In this document: piece by piece, positions 6,751-10,690 of the stretch
How the letters are laid out: each line of letters begins with the position of its first letter
Numbering within the stretch: the stretch's first letter is position 1
Assembly (NCBI GenBank): GCA_015492355.1
Contig: WGFF01000341.1
Span: forward strand, 1-10,690
Source of the DNA: Deltaproteobacteria bacterium
GTDB taxonomy: Bacteria; Desulfobacterota; GWC2-55-46; S146-73
Length of the DNA stretch: 10,690 nucleotides
Reading direction: 5' to 3'
Notes under the pieces: generated by a model
The model's input: only the letters and a program-made list of their open reading frames with translations
The model's database searches: none
What the model was told of the DNA's origin: nothing
Program-made: the position numbers and the translations under genes

Positions 6751-7365
6751 TCACGTACTCTCCCTTCTCTGCGAGGCGTAGTTTATTATGCCTATGAGTA
6801 GCCCGAGTGTAAGGAAGGCACCTGCGGGCAGTATCATCACCACCCATGGTGTAAAGACCTCCTCGGTCATGAAGACGACCCCGAAGATACTGCCTGAGCC
6901 GAGAATCTCCCTTATGCCACCGAGCACAACGAGCACCCCTGTAAATCCAAGCCCCATACCGAGTGCATCCATTATGGCTGGGAAGAGTGGATGTCTTGAG
7001 GCAAAGAACTCTGCCCTGCCCATTATGAGACAGTTCACAACTATGAGCGGTACATAGGGACCGAGTGCCTTGGATATGACAGGGAACTGAGCCTTCAAGA
7101 ACAGGTCCGCAAGGGTTACGAACCCTGCTATTATGACTATATATGTGGGTATCCTTACCTGTCTGGGTACTATCCTCCGTATGAGAGAGACCATGGTGCT
7201 CGATGATATGACCACAAAGGTCGTTGCCATGCCCATGGCAAAGCCGTTCGTTGCGGAGTTGGTAACCGCAAGGGCTGGACACATACCCAGTAGCATCTTG
7301 ATTACCGGGTTCTCAGCCCAGAGCCCCTTTTTGAACTCCTTGAGTATCGTCCCTGAACCAGCCAT
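6751..7365 (-). CDS. rnfE: Rnf complex membrane subunit RnfE
   Basis: A 204-residue integral membrane subunit, homologous to NqrD and to RnfA, with about six helices. The cluster cysteines are C29 in LLGMCPALAVTNSA and C112 in VNCLIMGRAEFFASR, placed symmetrically to those of RnfA. The sequence opens MAGSGTILKEFKKGLWAENP, the usual short cytoplasmic lead before helix one in RnfE. The ATG at 7365 lies one base after the rnfG stop, and its ribosome binding site, GGAGG, falls inside the last codons of rnfG. The gene is full length with no frame disruption. Confidence 0.96.
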   Translation of the reverse strand: MAGSGTILKEFKKGLWAENPVIKMLLGMCPALAVTNSATNGFAMGMATTFVVISSSTMVSLIRRIVPRQVRIPTYIVIIAGFVTLADLFLKAQFPVISKALGPYVPLIVVNCLIMGRAEFFASRHPLFPAIMDALGMGLGFTGVLVVLGGIREILGSGSIFGVVFMTEEVFTPWVVMILPAGAFLTLGLLIGIINYASQRREST

Positions 7366-7366
7366 A

Positions 7367-7960
7367 TTATTCCATATCCTCCAGTATCTTAAGCACTATC
7401 TTTATCCTGTTGTTTATGGCATCCACAACTGCCCTGCTCGATATGGTGGCGCCTGTTATCGCCTGTATCTGGTTTTTCTTCTCGGGTTTTTTGTTCTTAA
7501 CATACTCTATTCTGGGCTTTATGGCAAGTCCACGAAACTGCCCCTCGAACTTCTCCTCTGCTATCTTGCTTCCGAGCCCCGGGGTCTCTATCTGTTCTAT
7601 CACCCTGAGTCCTGTAAGGGTCTCCCTGTTTATGTTAAGCCCCACCATCATCTTTATCACCGCTGCAAACCCAGGACCCTCTGCGATGAAGGCGTATCCC
7701 ACAACCCTTCCCTCTCCATCGAGTCCCTTGAATATCTTTATCTCCTCCTCACCCTTCTCTGTATCTATGGTCTTCACCATGGTCTCATAGTCCGTTGCAC
7801 CCTGGAGCACACTGAAGATAGCCCTCCTTTCCTCTGCGAGCCTGTTAGCCTCTATCTTTGGATAGACCAGTTGATAGAAGCCAGCCAGTATACCACCCAC
7901 CACCACTGCGGTGAGTGAGAGGACTGAGAGCATACCCAGTGATGTATCCTTAAAACTCAC
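7367..7960 (-). CDS. rnfG: Rnf complex FMN-binding subunit RnfG
   Basis: A 197-residue subunit with one N-terminal membrane helix (about 10-32) and an extracytoplasmic FMN-binding domain. The covalent FMN site is T172 in QAITGATISSRAVVDA, near the C-terminus as in RnfG/NqrC. Another conserved stretch is IEQIETPGLGSKI. The start is taken as the GTG at 7960, which overlaps the rnfD stop in a GTGA arrangement and is preceded by a purine-rich GGTGGAAG. An open frame continues about 50 codons upstream, but it lies over rnfD and has no family similarity. FMN is normally attached by the flavin transferase ApbE, which is not in this window. RnfG relays electrons on the outer side of the membrane. Confidence 0.93.
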   Translation of the reverse strand: MSFKDTSLGMLSVLSLTAVVVGGILAGFYQLVYPKIEANRLAEERRAIFSVLQGATDYETMVKTIDTEKGEEEIKIFKGLDGEGRVVGYAFIAEGPGFAAVIKMMVGLNINRETLTGLRVIEQIETPGLGSKIAEEKFEGQFRGLAIKPRIEYVKNKKPEKKNQIQAITGATISSRAVVDAINNRIKIVLKILEDME

Positions 7961-8982
7961 CTTCCACCCTCGCCGAATATCTTTGGTCTTGTAAGCCTGT
8001 TGAGCAGTGGCACTGTTGCATTCATAAGGAGTATGGAGTACATGACCCCTTCTGGCAGTCCCCCGAAGAGACGTATTATAACAGCAAGGAATCCAGCCCC
8101 TATGGTAAATATCCACTGTCCAGTGGGTGTAACCGGTGATGTAACCATATCAGTAACCATGAACCATGCCCCGAGCATAGCACCACCTGCCAGTATGTGG
8201 AAGAGAGGGTCAGGATAGCTGGCAGGGTCCATGAGCCAGAATATACCCCCAAAGAACGCCATCGAGCCGAGATATCCCAGAGGGAGCCTCCAGTTGATAT
8301 AGCCTCTGTATTTCAGGTACAAGCCACCTATGAGTATGGCAATGGCTGATGTCTCCCCGAGGGAGCCTGCAACATTGCCGAAGAAAAGATCGAGATGCGC
8401 TACCATCCTGCCCTCGAACTTCATGAGTGCAAGGGGAGTGGCTGCGGATACCGCATCCACACTGCCTGCCTTTGTGAGTGGCTCTGTCCATGTGGTTATG
8501 AGCACGGGATATGTAGCCTGTAGAAACGCCCTGCCAAGGAGGGCTGGATTGAATATATTATAGCCCAGTCCACCGAATATCTGTTTGCCTATTGCAATGG
8601 CAAAGACACTGCCGAGTATAGCACCGAAGATGGGAAAGGCAGGTGGAAGGGTAAGCGCAAGGAGCATACCCGTGATGATGGCACTGCCATCAGAGAGGGT
8701 CGTTGGCATCCCTCTTATCCTCTGGAATACATACTCTGTTATGAGGGATGTACCCACACATACACAGAGTAGAACCACTGCCCTCAGACCGAAGAAATAC
8801 ACACTCGTAAGCACCGCAGGGGTGAGGGCAACTATAACAGAGTGCATTATCCTGTGGATGTTTTCATCCGTAAGTATATGGGGGGATGAGGATACAACTA
8901 TCTCAGGTGCAGTGGGCTTGTCACCTGCCCTGGGTGCGTCCTTTTTAAGAGGTTGATTATCCTTTTTTCCTTTCTCTTCCAT
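7957..8982 (-). CDS. rnfD: Rnf complex FMN-binding membrane subunit RnfD
   Basis: A 341-residue polytopic subunit, homologous to NqrB, likely part of the ion pathway. The covalent FMN threonine is T182 in VDAVSAATPLALM, which differs from the usual SGAT by alanine for glycine. Other family signatures are SSSPHILTDENIHRIMHSV near the start, GKQIFGGLGYNIFNPALLGRAF, and MVTDMVTSPVTPTGQWIF near the end. The ATG at 8982 is preferred; a TTG six codons upstream has no ribosome binding site, and that of the ATG is also weak. Before the first conserved block lies a charged extension of about 30 residues (MEEKGKKDNQPLKKDAPRAG), longer than in the short RnfD proteins. It follows rnfC after 128 bases, the longest gap within the rnfC-D-G-E-A part. 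Confidence 0.95.
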   Translation of the reverse strand: MEEKGKKDNQPLKKDAPRAGDKPTAPEIVVSSSPHILTDENIHRIMHSVIVALTPAVLTSVYFFGLRAVVLLCVCVGTSLITEYVFQRIRGMPTTLSDGSAIITGMLLALTLPPAFPIFGAILGSVFAIAIGKQIFGGLGYNIFNPALLGRAFLQATYPVLITTWTEPLTKAGSVDAVSAATPLALMKFEGRMVAHLDLFFGNVAGSLGETSAIAILIGGLYLKYRGYINWRLPLGYLGSMAFFGGIFWLMDPASYPDPLFHILAGGAMLGAWFMVTDMVTSPVTPTGQWIFTIGAGFLAVIIRLFGGLPEGVMYSILLMNATVPLLNRLTRPKIFGEGGR

Positions 8983-9028
8983 AGGGTACGAACTCTTCAA
9001 GGGGATTTGATGAGAAACAGACCAAGGG

Positions 9029-9111
9029 ACTGTCTACAGTGCCGTGTCCAGATCTGGTCCGCTCACAGGTGTCCATCTGCGGAATACCATCCCCACTGGA
9101 GGAAATGGTAT
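9029..9111. repeat. Cluster of small inverted repeats between rnfC and rnfD
   Basis: The 128-base gap 8983-9110 contains ACTGT/ACAGT (9029-9033 and 9036-9040), the perfect palindrome CCAGATCTGG (9048-9057), and ATACCAT/ATGGTAT (9084-9090 and 9105-9111), the last overlapping the rnfC stop. No T-run follows and no clear promoter is visible. They may form hairpins in the rnfC-rnfD message; function unknown. Confidence 0.4.
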
Positions 9112-10439
9112 CACGCAGCAACCCCCTTTTCTTCCTCACGGAATTTCAATTTTCCTATCCTTATCCACTGAAGGAGGGGTCTCTTGGCTGGACATATAAA
9201 GGAACAGCATCCACACTCTATGCAGTTCATACCTCCCCAGTCACCGAATCCAGAGACCATAAAGAGCCTGCCCATATCCGCTATCCTGAATGGCACAAGC
9301 CCCATGGGACAGACCTCTACACAGCTTGCACATCTTATGCAGGGTCCATATTCAGTGGGTTTTATCTCCTCAGCAGAGAGTACGGTTATACCAGATGTGC
9401 CCTTTGTAACAGGCACCTCTGTTGTTCTCTGGGATATACCCATCATGGGTCCACCGTTCAGTACAACCATCTCTCCATCCTTCTTTATGCCCCCGCACTG
9501 CTCTATTGCATTCTGGAATGTTGTACCAACACGTACCCTGAGGTTCGATGGTTCAACCACCCCATTCCCGCTCACTGTAACGACCCTCTCTATGAGGGGC
9601 TTTTTGTAGACCAGTGCCTCGTAAATGGCGAGTGCGGTTCCGACGTTATTTACAACCACACCCACATCGTGCGGCAGTTTGCCAGGTGGTACCCTTCTAC
9701 TGAGTATCGCCCTTATGAGCATCTTTTCTGCCCCCTGGGGATACTTGGTCTCAAGGGCAACTATCTCTACCGCCTCTTGAACCCTTTTCAACACATCAGA
9801 TAGTGCCTCTATGGCATCGGGTTTGTTGTCCTCTATGCCTATAACTCCCTTTCTGGCGCCCACTGTCTTCATGATTATCCTGAGCCCTTCCACTATCCCC
9901 TCTGGCTCCTCCACCATGAGCCTGTGGTCTGCGGTGAGATAGGGCTCGCACTCACAGCCGTTGAGTATAACGGTATCTATGACCCTGTCCTTCGGTGGTG
10001 AAAGCTTCACAGAGGTGGGAAAGCCTGCCCCGCCCATGCCCACAATACCAGCCTCACGTACAATCCGCCTTACAGTATCGGGATCGAGCACATCCACCTC
10101 TACGTTTTCTTTCTTCCATACCTTCTCCTCACCATTTCCCTCTATTACAACCGTGGGCACACTTCCACCCGCTGGATGTGGGAAGAGGTCTATATCCTTG
10201 ACCTTTCCACTTATGCTCGCATGTACCGGTGCGGATACAAAGGCATCCACATCCCCTATCTTCTGCCCTTCTTCCACCACGTCACCCCTTTTGACCAGGG
10301 GCTGACAGGGTGCACCTGTATGCTGGCGCAGTGGTATGTACACTGTAGAAGGGATGCCAGCCCTCCTTACAGCCTTGGAGGCAGTAAGATACTTGTTGTA
10401 GTCGGGATGTATACCCTTTTCAAACGTCTTGAGTCCCAT
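9111..10439 (-). CDS. rnfC: Rnf complex subunit RnfC
   Basis: A 442-residue peripheral subunit that carries the NADH-reactive site in NAD-linked Rnf complexes. An N-terminal RnfC-type barrel region (MGLKTFEKGIHPDYNKY, then a biotinyl-lipoyl-like stretch near 40-80) is followed by the NADH/FMN fold with GIVGMGGAGFPTSVKL (131-146) and ILNGCECEPYLTADHRLM. Two ferredoxin motifs lie near the C-terminus: C367, C370, C373, C377 (CIRCASCVEVCP) and C406, C409, C412, C416 (CIECGCCSFICP). The ATG at 10439 gives the usual RnfC start; the frame continues to a TTG inside a palindrome at 10487, which is unlikely. AGGAA lies about a dozen bases upstream. It is the first gene of the operon and has a promoter-like sequence at 10527-10555. 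Confidence 0.95.
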   Translation of the reverse strand: MGLKTFEKGIHPDYNKYLTASKAVRRAGIPSTVYIPLRQHTGAPCQPLVKRGDVVEEGQKIGDVDAFVSAPVHASISGKVKDIDLFPHPAGGSVPTVVIEGNGEEKVWKKENVEVDVLDPDTVRRIVREAGIVGMGGAGFPTSVKLSPPKDRVIDTVILNGCECEPYLTADHRLMVEEPEGIVEGLRIIMKTVGARKGVIGIEDNKPDAIEALSDVLKRVQEAVEIVALETKYPQGAEKMLIRAILSRRVPPGKLPHDVGVVVNNVGTALAIYEALVYKKPLIERVVTVSGNGVVEPSNLRVRVGTTFQNAIEQCGGIKKDGEMVVLNGGPMMGISQRTTEVPVTKGTSGITVLSAEEIKPTEYGPCIRCASCVEVCPMGLVPFRIADMGRLFMVSGFGDWGGMNCIECGCCSFICPAKRPLLQWIRIGKLKFREEEKGVAA

Positions 10440-10466
10440 ATCAAAACGATGTTCCTGGAAGGGGTC

Positions 10467-10502
10467 TGCGGGGAAAGGTCTTTGCAAAGGGGTTTCCCCG
10501 CA
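10467..10502. repeat. 36-base palindrome in the rnfC leader (repeat family member C)
   Basis: Left arm TGCGGGGAAAGGTCTTT, centre GC, right arm AAAGGGGTTTCCCCGCA; 14 of 17 arm positions pair. Total length, two-base centre and the AAAGGGGTTTCCC half match the element at 967-1002, while the outer bases differ on both sides in a way that keeps the pairing (TGA/TCA there, TGCG/CGCA here). It lies between the predicted transcription start and the rnfC start codon, so the RNA would carry a hairpin in the leader. Confidence 0.75.
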
Positions 10503-10526
10503 TAGAGATAAAAAAAGTAGATTAAT

Positions 10527-10555
10527 AGATTACAGTTTTAATCCCTCTGAGTCAA
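10527..10555 (-). promoter_or_regulatory. Sigma70-like promoter for the rnf operon
   Basis: On the minus strand, TTGACT (10550-10555), a 17-base spacer and TAATCT (10527-10532). The -35 hexamer matches five of six positions and the -10 is moderate; an overlapping alternative could use the following ATTAAT. The surrounding DNA is AT-rich. A start near 10520 gives a leader of about 80 bases that includes the 10467-10502 palindrome. Confidence 0.5.
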
Positions 10556-10577
10556 GTTTTTTGAGTACCTATTCGCA

Positions 10578-10606
10578 GAAAACCCTTTATGTAAGAGGGG
10601 TTATCC
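10578..10606. repeat. Degenerate palindrome upstream of the rnf promoter (repeat family member D)
   Basis: On the plus strand AAAACCCTTTATGTAAGAGG, followed by GGTTATCC, aligns with the 967-1002 element with a few substitutions and small indels. On the minus strand it reads as a short AACCC/GGGTT stem followed by TTTTCT, so it could also be a weak terminator for an upstream gene beyond the window. Confidence 0.45.
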
Positions 10607-10678
10607 ATCTTGACCTCAAGATGAATACCAGGGCTCCATATCCACCCATCCCCGCACATCGACCTTCTGGGTGCATGG

Positions 10679-10690
10679 ACTGAGGGAAAC
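10679..10690. repeat. Edge of a further palindrome copy, cut by the window end
   Basis: ACTGAGGGAAAC is identical to positions 965-976, the left edge of the perfect palindrome near ccdA. Only 12 bases are visible. The stretch 10607-10678 between this and the degenerate copy holds no supportable gene; short open frames on both strands look like no known family. Confidence 0.4.

Noticed and set aside
6746..7282. Minus-strand 178-codon frame overlapping rnfE in another frame
   Set aside because: Fully inside rnfE on the same strand; His, Arg and Cys-rich shadow without a plausible start.
7133..7918. Plus-strand open frame of 261 codons
   Set aside because: Antisense to rnfE and rnfG; composition looks like a reverse-strand shadow and there is no ribosome binding site or family similarity.
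7961..8116. N-terminal extension of RnfG by about 50 residues
   Set aside because: It overlaps rnfD, is unlike RnfG proteins, and the GTG at 7960 gives a family-length protein with a membrane helix at the start.
9039..9803. Plus-strand open frame of 254 codons
   Set aside because: It lies antisense to rnfC, which has clear family motifs, and its translation is rich in Tyr, His and Cys with no recognisable domain.
10440..10487. N-terminal extension of RnfC
   Set aside because: It begins with TTG inside a palindrome; the ATG at 10439 matches the normal RnfC N-terminus.
10600..10690. Possible C-terminal end of an upstream minus-strand gene, two short open frames
   Set aside because: Both frames are under 30 codons within the window, with no recognisable motif; more likely spacer with repeat remnants.

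Overview
All thirteen recognisable genes lie on the minus strand, so the window reads right to left. It holds two functional blocks. The first is a complete Rnf complex operon in the order rnfC-rnfD-rnfG-rnfE-rnfA-rnfB (about 10439 down to 5174). The second is a System II (Ccs/Res) cytochrome c maturation cluster: a Cys-rich lipoprotein, a membrane-anchored TPR protein, ResB/Ccs1, CcsA/ResC, a ResA/TlpA-like thioredoxin, CcdA, and the start of a glutaredoxin-like protein cut by the left edge (5060 down to 1). No rRNA, tRNA, CRISPR, transposase or phage gene was seen, and no plus-strand gene is supported.

The organism looks like an anaerobic, possibly thermophilic bacterium that makes c-type cytochromes. 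Reasons are the ferredoxin-dependent Rnf pump, System II cytochrome c assembly, and heavy use of ATA, AGG and AGA codons with Lys/Glu-rich proteins. A Nitrospirota- or Desulfobacterota-like lineage would fit, but this is inference; the window has no phylogenetic marker gene.

Layout from the right: 10440-10690 is a non-coding leader with a sigma70-like promoter for rnfC and several copies of a short palindromic repeat. rnfC follows, then a 128-base gap with small inverted repeats, then the tightly packed rnfD, rnfG, rnfE and rnfA (a GTGA overlap and two one-base spacers). A 145-base gap before rnfB holds an extended -10 promoter that overlaps the end of rnfA, plus a degenerate palindrome. After rnfB, an AT-rich 113-base spacer carries another extended -10 promoter for the cytochrome c maturation cluster. 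The last long spacer, 953-1126, contains a perfect 36-base palindrome and two further inverted repeats just upstream of ccdA.

Together, Rnf exchanges electrons between ferredoxin and a quinone, NAD or cytochrome pool while moving Na+ or H+. CcdA and the ResA-like thioredoxin keep apocytochrome cysteines reduced outside the membrane, and ResB plus CcsA export haem and attach it. This pairing raises the possibility that the Rnf complex here is coupled to c-type cytochromes, as known in some methanogens and sulfate reducers. The main less-explored elements are the interspersed palindrome family, the PCYCGC-like lipoprotein, the TPR protein, and an RnfB whose distal ferredoxin domain appears to have lost ligands of one cluster.
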